Source of the DNA: JAAZPG01 sp012797375
GTDB taxonomy: Bacteria > Acidobacteriota > Aminicenantia > Aminicenantales > UBA4085
NCBI GenBank assembly: GCA_937868205.1
Contig: CALMMC010000109.1
Coordinates: forward strand, 1-34,927
DNA: 34,927 nt
Direction of reading: 5' to 3'
In this document: positions 24,718 through 33,948 of the stretch, one piece after another
Layout: each line of letters starts with the position of its first letter
How positions within the stretch are numbered: position 1 is the first letter of the stretch
Notes under the pieces: model-generated
The model's input: the letters and a program-made list of their open reading frames with translations, nothing else
Database searches by the model: none
What the model was told of the DNA's origin: nothing
Program-made: the position numbers and the translations under genes

Positions 24718-25409
24718 TGAAAAAGTCTTCCCAACTTGTCTCCCAGCACCTTGAAAATGTTTCCCGTAAGGTCTTAGAAGACTATCAAGACGTCATTCGA
24801 GATTATGCTCGTCAAAGGCAAGGAGTATACGCTCTCTATCGAAACGGACGGCTTTATTATGTCGGACTGGCGACAAACTTGAGAAATCGAATGTCCCAAC
24901 ATTTGAACGACAAGCATAAAGAGTCATGGGACTCTTTTTCTCTGTACTTTACGATCGGAGATCATCATCTGAAGGAGCTTGAAGCATTAATCCTTAGAAT
25001 TGTTGAACCGAAAGGGAATAAACAAAAGGGGGCGTTCGCCAGGTCCGAGGATATCCGGCGACGTTTTAGACGGGACGTGAAGTTGAGAGCCCTTAAAGGG
25101 GTTAGTGATTTGTTCCCCGATAAAGACCGGGCACCTCAGGAGCCGAAATCCGCGGATAAAGAGGAAAGAAAACCCATTCTGGCAAAGTATAAACTGTTTA
25201 ATAGGAATCTTCGGGCAGATTATAAAGGGATGGTTTTAATGGCAAAAGTCCGTCAAGACGGGTCAATAAGGTACAGGGGCAAAACCTTTAATTCGCCATC
25301 CGTGGCGGCGGCTGTCGCGTGTAAAAGAAGGTCATGTAACGGTTGGACTCTGTGGAAATATGAACGGGCTCCAGGCGATTGGGTTTTGTTAGATACACTC
25401 AGAAAATAA
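24717..25409 (+). CDS. GIY-YIG nuclease with C-terminal RAMA domain
   Basis: A 230-residue protein nested between hsdS and hsdM. The GIY-YIG core has GVY at residues 36-38, YVG at 48-50, catalytic Arg58 in NLRNRMSQHL and Glu89 in KELEALILR, so the active site looks complete. A charged linker (about 105-155) follows. Residues ~163-217 match the RAMA domain, named for its association with restriction enzymes and adenine methylases, with FNSPSVAAAV and CNGWTLWKYE as landmarks. RAMA is thought to read modified DNA. The start shares one base with the hsdS stop, implying coupled translation. The gene is AT-rich. A function as a modification-sensing accessory nuclease is inference; homing-type mobility is the alternative. 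Confidence 0.85.
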   Translation: MKKSSQLVSQHLENVSRKVLEDYQDVIRDYARQRQGVYALYRNGRLYYVGLATNLRNRMSQHLNDKHKESWDSFSLYFTIGDHHLKELEALILRIVEPKGNKQKGAFARSEDIRRRFRRDVKLRALKGVSDLFPDKDRAPQEPKSADKEERKPILAKYKLFNRNLRADYKGMVLMAKVRQDGSIRYRGKTFNSPSVAAAVACKRRSCNGWTLWKYERAPGDWVLLDTLRK

Positions 25410-25429
25410 AAAAATTTGGAAAATTGATC

Positions 25430-27184
25430 ATGCCCCGGGGGAAAATAAAAAACGGTAATGGCAAGCGCTTGGCCACGCCGCAATCTGTGGACCAGGCGGT
25501 CAAAAGCATATGTGACATCATGCGCAGGGGCAACTGCGCCGGAGCGATGCAGTATGTCCCCGAGCTGACCTGGATTCTCTTCCTGCGCATTCTCGATGAA
25601 AAGGAGCTCCGCGAAGAACAGGAAGCAAAGGCTTTGGGCGTGCCGTTTCGAGCCTCTCTTGATTCGCCCTTCCGTTGGAGAGATTGGGGCGCTCCGCCGG
25701 AAACCTTGCCTGAAGGGCAAACGAATAAGCGTTTCGAGCTCCAGAACGCGCCGCAGAATGCCTTTTTTTCCTTTATCAACAGTCAGCTGCTTCCTTACCT
25801 GAAGGACCTAAAGAATCGGCCTGATGCCTCGCCTCGCCAGAAGGTCATCAGCGAGATCATGACCGGAGTCGAGCGCGTGCGCATCGATACAGAGCGTAAT
25901 TTCCTTGATGTCCTTGATAAAGTGCACCAACTCACGGCCGAGACCGTGGACCCGACGCATGTTTTTACCCTTTCTCAGGTTTACGAAGGACTGCTGTTGA
26001 AGATGGGGGAGAAGGGCAACGATGGAGGACAATTCTTCACGCCACGCCAGGTTATTAAAGCGATGGTACGGGTAATCGACCCGAAGGTTGATGAAACGGT
26101 GTATGACCCGGGTTGTGGGACGGGCGGCTTTCTTGCCCAGAGCTTCGAATATATGGTTGGCAATTTGGGCAAGAGCGCTACCGCCGAACAACTCGAGACG
26201 CTCAAGCAGAGGACTTACTGGGGACGGGAAAAAGAAAACCTAATTTACCCCATCGCCCTGGCGAATTTGGTTCTACACGGCATCGATAAACCCAGTCTCT
26301 GGCACGGAAATACGCTGACCGGCCAGGAGATCTACGGCGGGCTGTTTGAAAATGCGCCCCAATCATATGACGTCATCCTTACAAATCCTCCTTTCGGAGG
26401 AAAGGAAGGCAAGGAAGCCCAGATAAATTTCGACTATAAAACCGGGGCTACGCAGGTGCTTTTCCTCCAACACGTCATTAGGAACCTGCGGGAAGGCGGG
26501 CGTTGCGGAATCGTCCTTGATGAGGGACTGCTGTTTCGCGCTAATGAAGACGCATTTGTCAAAACCAAGAGAAAGCTATTAGACGATTGTGACCTTTGGT
26601 GCATCGTCAGCTTGCCCGGCGGAGTATTTACCGCGGCCGGAGCCGGAGTGAAAACGAACTTGTTGTTTTTCACTAAAGGAAAGCCGACGCAAAATATCTG
26701 GTATTACGATTTGACGGATATCAAGGTCCGAAAGAAAACGCCTTTATTGATTAAGCATTTCGAGGAATTCTTCCGGTTATTGCCATCGCGGGCGGCTAGC
26801 GATAATTCCTGGACCGTCGATATGGTCGAGCGCAAGCGGCTCGCCGCAGATGAAGCAAAACCGCTTAACGAGCAATCTACCGCGAAAAGCCAACAGGCGG
26901 CTCAATTGAATGAACAGATCAAAGACCTGAAAAAAGCCGACCCCCGCGATGAAAAGGCAATAGAGGAAGCGAAGGCGAAGGTATCTGAATTAATGAAGGA
27001 AGCGAGGGATTTGGCTTCAAAAGCCAAGGAAATCGAAGATGCCGTTTATGACCTTAAAGCGGTCAATCCTCATCGAATTCCCGTGGTGGATACGCGAACG
27101 CCAGAAGAATTATTGGATATTATTGAAGCCAAAGGTCGGGAGATTAATGAGGCATTATCTGTTTTACGAAACATAAAATCATAG
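25430..27184 (+). CDS. hsdM: Type I restriction-modification DNA methyltransferase subunit
   Basis: N6-adenine methyltransferase subunit. The HsdM N-terminal helical domain runs to about residue 170 (MRRGNCAGAMQYVPELTWILFLRILDEKE). The SAM motif DPGCGTGGFL is near residue 227 and the catalytic NPPFGG near 320. A long charged coiled coil occupies about 475-550 (rich in Lys, Glu and Ala). The ATG at 25430 gives MPRGK and 584 residues; the frame is open 17 codons further. The ribosome binding site is weak. It comes last in the operon, after hsdR, hsdS and the GIY-YIG gene, whereas hsdM usually precedes hsdS. Confidence 0.95.
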   Translation: MPRGKIKNGNGKRLATPQSVDQAVKSICDIMRRGNCAGAMQYVPELTWILFLRILDEKELREEQEAKALGVPFRASLDSPFRWRDWGAPPETLPEGQTNKRFELQNAPQNAFFSFINSQLLPYLKDLKNRPDASPRQKVISEIMTGVERVRIDTERNFLDVLDKVHQLTAETVDPTHVFTLSQVYEGLLLKMGEKGNDGGQFFTPRQVIKAMVRVIDPKVDETVYDPGCGTGGFLAQSFEYMVGNLGKSATAEQLETLKQRTYWGREKENLIYPIALANLVLHGIDKPSLWHGNTLTGQEIYGGLFENAPQSYDVILTNPPFGGKEGKEAQINFDYKTGATQVLFLQHVIRNLREGGRCGIVLDEGLLFRANEDAFVKTKRKLLDDCDLWCIVSLPGGVFTAAGAGVKTNLLFFTKGKPTQNIWYYDLTDIKVRKKTPLLIKHFEEFFRLLPSRAASDNSWTVDMVERKRLAADEAKPLNEQSTAKSQQAAQLNEQIKDLKKADPRDEKAIEEAKAKVSELMKEARDLASKAKEIEDAVYDLKAVNPHRIPVVDTRTPEELLDIIEAKGREINEALSVLRNIKS

Positions 27185-27214
27185 TAAGCCATAGAACGGA
27201 AAGGGAGATTTATA

Positions 27215-27310
27215 ATGAATAATACTGACTGTATTCTTGAGTTGCTCGATACAATCAAACCAAATATTGACATCCGCATAATTAATGCAATATACTGGAG
27301 GCACTCCTGA
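27215..27310 (+). pseudogene. 5' fragment of a gene cut off by the IS630 element
   Basis: An ATG with a strong ribosome binding site (AAGGGAG at 27201-27207, 7-base spacing) opens a frame beginning MNNTDCILELLDTIKP. It runs into the left end of the insertion sequence and stops after 31 codons. The good start signal suggests a real gene beginning, and its continuation is not found right of the element. Family not recognisable. Confidence 0.5.
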
Positions 27311-27323
27311 GAGGAGAGCCTTC

Positions 27324-28345
27324 ATGAGACCATACGGTTCGCCCAAAACACTGGAAGCCCGACGGCGAAAAGTGATCGCCTTCCTCGAACAGAACCTCTC
27401 GCTGCATGAGATCGCGCGCCGCATGGGTTGCCATGCCAGCAGCGTTCTTCGATGGCGCGATGCCTGGCAAGCGGGTGGAGCAAACGCGCTCAACGCCAAG
27501 CCGGCGCCAGGCCGGCCATCCCGGTTGACCTCGATCCAGAAAAAGAAGCTGGTGGGCCTCCTCCTCCAAGGAGCGTTGGCTCACGGATACCGGACGGACC
27601 TCTGGACGACGCAGAGGATCGCGGATCTGATCGGGAAGCGCCTGGGCGTGACCTACCATCGCAATCATGTCGGCAAGCTTCTCCGCCAGATGGGCTGGAG
27701 CCACCAGAAGCCGGAGAGGAGAGCTGTCGAACGCGACGAGGCGGCCATCGCCGAATGGAAACGATCCGTTTGGCCCAAGGTAAAAAAAACGCCGCGCGGC
27801 TGGCAGCCCATATTGTCTTCCTCGACGAATCGGGCTTCCTCCTGATCCCGTCCGTGAGGAAAACGTGGAGTCCGGTCGGGAGCACGCCTCTCATCCGTCA
27901 TCGTTATCGCCATGACCGCATCTCGGCCATTTCCGGGATTGCCGTCAGTCATAAGCGCTTTCGATGCACGCTGTACTGTCATCTGTATGAGGAGAACATC
28001 CAGGGGGAAGAAGTGGCCGCATTCCTCCGTCATCTCTTGCGCCAGATCCGCGGTCCTTTGATCGTTCTTTTGGATAATTTCAACTCGCATCGGGGCGAGC
28101 CGGTGCAGGAACTCCTGGAGCGGACGACGCGACTTGATCTCATCCCCTTTCCTTCCCATGCCCCGGAGCTGAACCCGGATGAGGGAGTTTGGAGCCTCCT
28201 GAAACGGCGATTGGCCAACGGACGACCGGATACGGTGAGCGAACTCATGGACGTGCTGTCCAAAGAGATCCGCGAGGTGACGGGCTCTCAGCAGCTTCTG
28301 CGCGGTTGCATCCATCAATCGGATCTTCCCCCTTTTTTACCTTGA
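27324..28345 (+). CDS. IS630-family transposase, joined by -1 frameshift
   Basis: Frame one (27324-27788) encodes the helix-turn-helix DNA-binding half (LSLHEIARRMGCHASSVLRW, then a second helical segment). Frame two, reached by slipping back one base at the A8 run, encodes the DDE catalytic half. Its first Asp is in FLDESGF, the second in LLDNFNSHRG and the Glu in PELNPDEGVW. The fused product is 340 residues, normal for the family. ATG 27324 has GAGGAG 7 bases ahead. All catalytic residues are intact, so the element may be active. Without frameshifting, only an N-terminal DNA-binding protein of about 173 residues is made, which could act as an inhibitor. Confidence 0.88.
27782..27790 (+). 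other. Programmed -1 frameshift site of the transposase
   Basis: Eight A then C. In the zero frame this reads GTA AAA AAA ACG, giving the slippery heptamer A AAA AAA. Stepping back one base continues as AAC GCC and joins the two halves exactly, with no residues of the DDE domain lost. Confidence 0.75.
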
Positions 28346-28359
28346 ATGTTGCTTTATTT

Positions 28360-31050
28360 ATGCGGCGCTCTATAAATAAAAATTATGGGTACAAGAAATT
28401 TATTGTTCTTATACCTACCGTGCCAATTCGTGAAGGAACTAAAACCAACTTAGAAGACACCAAAGATTATTTCAAGAGCTACTACGCAAACCAAAAAGAA
28501 AAAGAGATTGAAGCCTTTGTTTATGAAGGTGGAAACCTTTCAGCAGTTAAACAATTTATCGGCACTTCGCATTTGTCTGTATTAGTTATGACACCGAGTT
28601 CATTTAACAGCAAAGACAACATCTTAAATCGTCCGTTAGAACGAGAAATGAACCAGCCGGAATTATTTGTAACCAATCAAGAGCCGCCAAAATCGTATTT
28701 AGAATGTTTAAAACGCTTAAACCCAATTGTAATAATGGACGAGCCTCATAGATTTGAAGGCAATGCCTTTAAGACTTATTTTGAGGGTTTTTCCAATTAT
28801 TACTTGCGTTTTGGTGCTACCTTCCCCAAGAAAAAAGACAGTTTACCTTTATCAAATGTAGCTTATGTATTAGACAGCATTTCTTCATTTCGACAAAATT
28901 TGGTTAAGAAAATTGTTGTTTATACGCAAGATGTGGTTGAAAACACTGACACACTTATCGGCATTGAAAAAGTTGGTTCAAAAAATATTGCTCATGTAAG
29001 CACACTAACCAACGGTATTATAGCAAGGCGTGAATTAGGTGTTGGTGCAGTTTTTAACGGTAAAAGCATCAAAAAAATTCTAAAAGACACAGTAGTTTTG
29101 TCAGATGACACCATTGAGAAAGTTGATTACTCTTTGTCTGACGAATCACTGCGAGCAATGATTAAAGAAACCATTAAAATACATTTTGAGAAAGAAAAGA
29201 CACTGTTTGAGCAGGGGGTAAAAGCCCTCACGCTGTTTTTCATGGAAAGCGATACCAGTTTATTTCGGGGTGACAATCCAAAAGTGAAAAATATATTTGA
29301 AGAAGAATATAGAAAGCAATACAACGAGCTTGTAAAATTACTTGACCAGACAAGTGATTACTACAGATTCCTGCAAAACGATTATGACAGCGATAATACA
29401 TTGCAAGTTCACAAAGGGTATTTTTCAGGCGACAAAGGAAATGCTGACGAAAAAGTAAAAGCAGGAGTTGATGAAATCTTAAAGGACAAAAAGAAATTAC
29501 TTTCGTTTGAGAGTCCCTCACGGTTTATTTTCTCAATTTGGGCATTGCAAGAAGGCTGGGACAACCCTAATGTTTTTACAATTTGTAAACTTTCCAATCA
29601 AGGGAGCGAAATATCAAAACTGCAACAAATTGGCCGAGGTTTACGTATTTGTGTAAATCAAAACTTACAGCGATATACGTTAGATAAACTAAATGACAAT
29701 CAAGAAGAATTTTGGAGAATTAACAACCTTGATGTTGTCGTTTCAAGCAAAGAACAAGGTTTTGTAGAAGGCATTCAAAATGAGATTTTAAGCAATTCAT
29801 TCCTGATTTCCGAGACTTTTACAGAGCAAGAACTCATAAAGACACTCAAAGAGAAATCTGGATTCGATGATGACACTGTTGTTACGTTGGTTGATGATGT
29901 GCTTAAAGAAAAGAAAATGATTGTTCGCAAGGCAATTGTTGATGGGCAGAAGATTTACGAAAAGTCACCTGATTTTTCTGCGATTCTGAAAAAACAAAAT
30001 TTACCAGAAGAACAAGAAAAAGCAATTGAAAGTCTATTTGCAACAGATACAACTACCTATGTTCAAAAAGCGGAAAAGAAAAAAGAGAAAAAGAAAATAT
30101 TTATTAAAGCATCGCACCTACAAGAGTTCCAAAACCTGTGGAACACTATCAATAAGAACGCTTTTTATGTTTTAGAAACATTAACCGAAGAACAAGAAAA
30201 GCAACTGATACAAAACATAAAGTCACAAATTGAAGAAGTGAATATTGAACAGATATTATTGCAGACGGTAAAGGCTGAACTTCATGTAAATAAAATTGGA
30301 GAACAAGGTGCTATAACGGAAAAGCTTACCGATACGATTTCATACAAAAGCAAAGTGGATTATTTGGAATTGGTTCGTACTTTATCGAACAACACTAAAA
30401 CCCCCATCTCATTTGTTGCTAAAATATTCAATGCATTAAGTGATGATTTTAAGAACAAAATGCTCTGTAACAACCCAGAACAAGCTCAAAGAGAAATTTC
30501 CGAAATAATAAATAAAAACCTGATTGCAATGCTTAAAGCAAATATCAAGTACGATGGCATTAACGGAACAGGTTTGCCAAATGTATTCAAAACGGCAGAA
30601 GGAAAACCGTACTTAGACACGGGAAGCGTTGGAAAATATCAAAAAGATATTACAGGTGATTTTTCTTTAAAAACAAAATGGGTATTTGAAGAAGTGATAG
30701 AATACGATAGTGATTTTGAATTGGAAATTGTTGAACAAGACCCAGATATTGACAGCATTGAAATTTTTGGGAAACTGCCACGCTTGAAAATCAAAACACC
30801 TTTGGGTGATTATAACCCGGACTTTTGTTATGCCATAAAAAGCACAGAAGGTAACAAAATATTCCTTGTAGTGGAAGCTAAAGGTTATAAATCATCAACA
30901 GCGATACCTGTAGATGAAAAAGGGAAAATTGATTTTGCTAAAAAGTATTTTGAGGCGTTGGCTGAACACCACAAAAATGAACCTTTTAAAATCTCGTTCA
31001 AAGAACGAATCAACAAGACACAGCTAGCTGCGTTGATAATGGAGAAATAA
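28360..31050 (+). pseudogene. res: Type III restriction enzyme Res subunit, N-terminally truncated
   Basis: About 893 residues of a Res protein remain, beginning at NKNYGYKKFIVLIPTVPIREGT. In intact Res proteins this stretch follows the Walker A motif, so roughly the first 80-100 residues with the GTGKT ATP-binding loop are gone. Motif II is DEPH (VIMDEPHRFEG) and motif VI is QQIGRGLRICVN. Near the end a PD-(D/E)XK nuclease is visible as NPDFCYAIKS and then LVVEAKG. The gene is strongly AT-rich. An ATG at 28360 lies in the IS edge and is unlikely to be native. Expected consequence: no ATP hydrolysis and hence no restriction. The intact mod gene starts 4 bases downstream. Confidence 0.88.
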
Positions 31051-31054
31051 GACA

Positions 31055-33016
31055 ATGAAAGAACAAGAATTTATGCAAGCAGGATATAAAGTTGTTGGCA
31101 CGGAGAACAACGAGAATAAGCTATTAGCATTTCTAAAAGAAAATTTTCCAAGTGTAATTCGAGACAACGAAATTGACCTTAATGAACTCAAGGCTATAGC
31201 TGGGTTGCCAATTGACGAAAAAGTAAATGGCTACGGTCTAAATTTTGTGGGTAGAAACTTTTCCAGAGCAAAATATGCACAAAAGACTGCAAAAGAGTTC
31301 CGTCTAAATACATCAATGAGCAAAGACATTGACACGACCCAAAACTTAGTTTTGAAGGGTGATAACTTAGACAGTTTAAAAATTTTAAAAAACTATTATA
31401 GTGGACAAATAAAATGTATATACATTGACCCGCCATACAATACCGATAAAGACGAATTTGTGTACCCTGATAAGTTTGATAAAGAAGAGGCTGAAGTATT
31501 AGGCTTGGTAAATTTGAGTGAAAGCGATTATGCTCGAATGGATTTTAGTTTCAAAACCCAAAAGAGTCATAACGGCTGGTTAGCATTTATGTATCCTCGT
31601 TTGCTTTTGGCAAGAGATTTACTCAGTCATGACGGAGTAATCTTCATAAGTATAGATGACAATGAGCAAGCAAACTTAAAACTACTTTGTGATGATGTTT
31701 TTGGAGAAGAAAATTTACAGACTATTTTAAGTATTCAGGTGCGATATGCAGATAAAAGCCTAAACGAAGAAAAGCCTTTTAAACCCTTACTTGAAAATGT
31801 CTTAGTATACTCAAAATCAAATCAATTCACACCAAATCGTCCCGTCGAGGAGTATACTGAAGAGAAGTTTGTATACGAAATTTCTGAAATAGAAAAAGGT
31901 TTAGATTTTGAGGTTGGTAATCAACAAGTTACTGTTTTTAAAAAAGGTCAATGGGAAGTAAAAAAGCACAATACCGGCAGTAAAGAATATTTAAAAGAAA
32001 CTTGGATTTCAGGTAGTATATATAGCACAATGAGTTATGGTAAGGTCTATCAGAAAGTTGTGGAGCCTAGAGTAATAGATGATGGACTTGGTTGTTTGTA
32101 TAAGGTTTATGGAAGGGGTGAGGATGGCTTAGGTTACAGATATTATACTGGCCCTCAAAAAGCTTCAGCTAAAAGAGGAAAGATGTTTTCGGGTATGCCT
32201 CTAAATAGAGTTGAAGAAATGAAATCAGAAGAAGGTGCAGTCCGTTACGCGCCAATTCCTACTTATTTTGATTTTAGCCCTGATTTTGGAAACATTAGTC
32301 ACGAGGGGGGTGTTAGTTTTAATAGTGGAAAAAAACCAATTAAAATGATAAAGCAGTTTTTAGAATGGACAGTGCTAGAAGATAAAAATGCTATAGTTTT
32401 AGACTTCTTTGCAGGCAGTGGTTCTACTGGTCATGCATTAATGGATATGAATAATGAAGATGATGGGAAACGTAAATTTATACTATGTCAGATTGATGAA
32501 CCGATAAAAGAAGATCGAATTGAGTACCAATTATGTATTGATAATGATTTACCACCACTTATTTCAAGCATTACAGTTTTGCGATTAAAGCGTTCAGGCG
32601 AAAAAATCGCCAAAGACCTTCAGGCCGAAGCCAGAAAACCAGACTTATTTGGAGAAGATAAAAAACAAGTTCCAGATATTGGTTTTAAGGTTTTTGACAG
32701 TGTTGAGGCACCAAAATTAGAAGTGGATGAAAAAGGGCAGATTTCTATTAGTTTTAATGGCATCGATGCTTTAAGCCGAATTTACAATATGATTTTCACT
32801 GTTGGTTTAGATGAACCAACACAAGTCCCTGAAGAAGTAGTAAAAGATTGCATTTATAAAATCGGTAGCCATTATTATATAACTAACAGCGATAAAATAA
32901 CCAGTGATGATTATTCTAACGCCATTAAAAACGGCAAAGTATTCATTGACGGCTGGACTGCGAGCCTAAACGGAACTTTGCAGAACTATAAAGAAGATGT
33001 GAAAATTGTGTTTTAA
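31055..33016 (+). CDS. mod: Type III DNA methyltransferase (Mod), beta-class N6-adenine
   Basis: A 653-residue methylase that also gives sequence specificity in type III systems. The catalytic motif DPPYNT (near residue 127) precedes the SAM motif FAGSGSTGHAL (near 453), the order of beta-class adenine methylases. A variable recognition region of about 250 residues lies between them, and a C-terminal part follows. The gene appears complete and starts 4 bases after the res stop. The order res-mod is the reverse of the classical mod-res. With Res broken, Mod could persist as an orphan methylase. AT-rich, like res, and unlike the left of the window. Confidence 0.95.
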   Translation: MKEQEFMQAGYKVVGTENNENKLLAFLKENFPSVIRDNEIDLNELKAIAGLPIDEKVNGYGLNFVGRNFSRAKYAQKTAKEFRLNTSMSKDIDTTQNLVLKGDNLDSLKILKNYYSGQIKCIYIDPPYNTDKDEFVYPDKFDKEEAEVLGLVNLSESDYARMDFSFKTQKSHNGWLAFMYPRLLLARDLLSHDGVIFISIDDNEQANLKLLCDDVFGEENLQTILSIQVRYADKSLNEEKPFKPLLENVLVYSKSNQFTPNRPVEEYTEEKFVYEISEIEKGLDFEVGNQQVTVFKKGQWEVKKHNTGSKEYLKETWISGSIYSTMSYGKVYQKVVEPRVIDDGLGCLYKVYGRGEDGLGYRYYTGPQKASAKRGKMFSGMPLNRVEEMKSEEGAVRYAPIPTYFDFSPDFGNISHEGGVSFNSGKKPIKMIKQFLEWTVLEDKNAIVLDFFAGSGSTGHALMDMNNEDDGKRKFILCQIDEPIKEDRIEYQLCIDNDLPPLISSITVLRLKRSGEKIAKDLQAEARKPDLFGEDKKQVPDIGFKVFDSVEAPKLEVDEKGQISISFNGIDALSRIYNMIFTVGLDEPTQVPEEVVKDCIYKIGSHYYITNSDKITSDDYSNAIKNGKVFIDGWTASLNGTLQNYKEDVKIVF

Positions 33017-33029
33017 TTCAATCGCCTCC

Positions 33030-33068
33030 GCCCGTCCATGGGCTACGGCGACAAGACGGGCAAGTTTT
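33030..33068 (+). terminator. Terminator after mod
   Basis: GCCCGTC (33030-33036) pairs with GACGGGC (33055-33061) and is followed by AAG and seven T. The 18-base loop is long, but the T run is good. Confidence 0.55.
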
Positions 33069-33135
33069 TTTAGAAGGAAGAGCGCACATGTATCAAAAAG
33101 CATTACCGTATGAAGACCGCCTCCCAAGCACATCG

Positions 33136-33228
33136 CACAACAGCGGCTATATGGTTCCGCTTTGCTCCACCCAAATTTTTGCTCCACTGCGTTCCGCAAA
33201 AACTTCATATAGCCGCGGAACGTTATGG
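33136..33228. repeat. attC-like nested inverted repeat
   Basis: Outer arms GCGGCTATATG (33143-33153) and CATATAGCCGC (33206-33216) are perfect. An inner hairpin TTTTTGC (33176-33182) / GCAAAAA (33196-33202) sits in the centre. Outside the arms are CACAAC on the left and GAACGTTATGG on the right, recalling the R box pair (RYYYAAC and GTTRRRY) of integron attC sites, though not a strict match. Similar elements occur between genes in Bacteroidota genomes, as far as I recall. Confidence 0.5.
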
Positions 33229-33290
33229 TACATAAGTACGCCTGTATTACTTCTATTGTAGATGTCCACGCATAGATTATTACCTGCGCT

Positions 33291-33315
33291 TATCCCGCCC
33301 GTCCTAGGCGGGATA
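33291..33315. repeat. GC-rich hairpin downstream of the PD-(D/E)XK-like gene
   Basis: TATCCCGCC (33291-33299) and GGCGGGATA (33307-33315) with a 7-base loop, in very AT-rich surroundings and 12 bases past the stop of the minus-strand gene. There is no T run on either strand, so intrinsic termination is unproven. Confidence 0.6.
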
Positions 33316-33327
33316 TTCCTACTAATA

Positions 33328-33948
33328 TCAAGTTGTAATAGTTAAAACAATAGCTGACCAACCCCACAATTTATTACTTTCTTTATCAATTGTTTTTAAA
33401 TCATAATAACTATCACTTACATTTATTTTAAAATCCTTAAATTTCTTATTGAGCTGATCTTTTCTATCTTCTAAAATATTATTAATTTTGTCTTTAAGAA
33501 TTTTTTGTAAATCAACTTTTTTATTAATCTGTTTAGAACTCTCTATAATAAAACCAATAAACCCTGCTTTAATAGAACAATTTTTATTTTTTAATAATTT
33601 AGTAATTCTATCGATATCTTTTGTTAGTTCATTAATTTTGCTATTTCGTTTTAATTCGATAACATAAGTTGGTTGATTTTTCATATAAACAGCGATATCA
33701 CAATTACCATAAAGCCTACCAGTTTTATATCCATCATAGCCTGAATCATCTCTTAATGTTTCCATAAGCATTTCTGGCACCAAATATTTAGGTGTAGGTT
33801 TTATTTTCTTTAAAAAATCAAAAGAGTATGCTGTCGCTAAGTGTTCGGGTCCAAAAGCTGACAAAAAAGCTCCTCCTGACCATTTAATATATTCTTGTTG
33901 TGCTTTTATTAGTCCTTTTAAGATTTGATAACTAACTTGTTGTATCAT
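33328..33948 (-). CDS. Putative PD-(D/E)XK nuclease-like protein, unknown
   Basis: A 206-residue AT-rich gene with AAGGAG 7 bases before its ATG. A nuclease-type core is visible: Asp84 in GNCDIAVYM, then a strand ending in Glu98-x-Lys100 (YVIELKRN), and an N-terminal helix with Glu18 as the possible extra acid. The rest is Lys/Asn/Ile-rich with helical segments. This fold is shared by restriction enzymes and other DNA-processing nucleases, so a stand-alone defence nuclease is possible. I recognise no named family. It stands alone between two structured elements, on the opposite strand to its neighbours, like a mobile cassette. Confidence 0.65.
   Translation of the reverse strand: MIQQVSYQILKGLIKAQQEYIKWSGGAFLSAFGPEHLATAYSFDFLKKIKPTPKYLVPEMLMETLRDDSGYDGYKTGRLYGNCDIAVYMKNQPTYVIELKRNSKINELTKDIDRITKLLKNKNCSIKAGFIGFIIESSKQINKKVDLQKILKDKINNILEDRKDQLNKKFKDFKINVSDSYYDLKTIDKESNKLWGWSAIVLTITT

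Larger units (their letters stand above)
27290..28360 (+). mobile_element. IS630-family insertion sequence (approximate ends)
   Basis: Roughly 1.07 kb containing a single transposase in two frames. Both flanks are broken genes: a gene start on the left and a type III res lacking its 5' end on the right. I could not fix the ends. The best terminal match is GCAATATAC near 27287 against GCAACATTC read from the opposite strand near 28352, 7 of 9 bases. A duplicated TA target, expected for the family, cannot be confirmed. GC content is higher than the DNA to its right. Confidence 0.8.
33017..33327. other. Gap with terminator, attC-like element and hairpin
   Basis: No convincing gene. It contains three structured elements listed separately. 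The first ~50 bases are oddly GC-rich for this neighbourhood and encode a short in-frame tail (MGYGDKTGKFF then stop) that may be a gene remnant. Confidence 0.5.

Noticed and set aside
32966..33208. An 80-codon minus-strand frame over the end of mod
   Set aside because: It overlaps the attC-like element and the coding end of mod and shows no protein features.
33088..33261. A 57-codon frame with a fair ribosome binding site after mod
   Set aside because: Most of it is read through the attC-like inverted repeat, so its amino acids reflect the palindrome. It could be a gene remnant at most.
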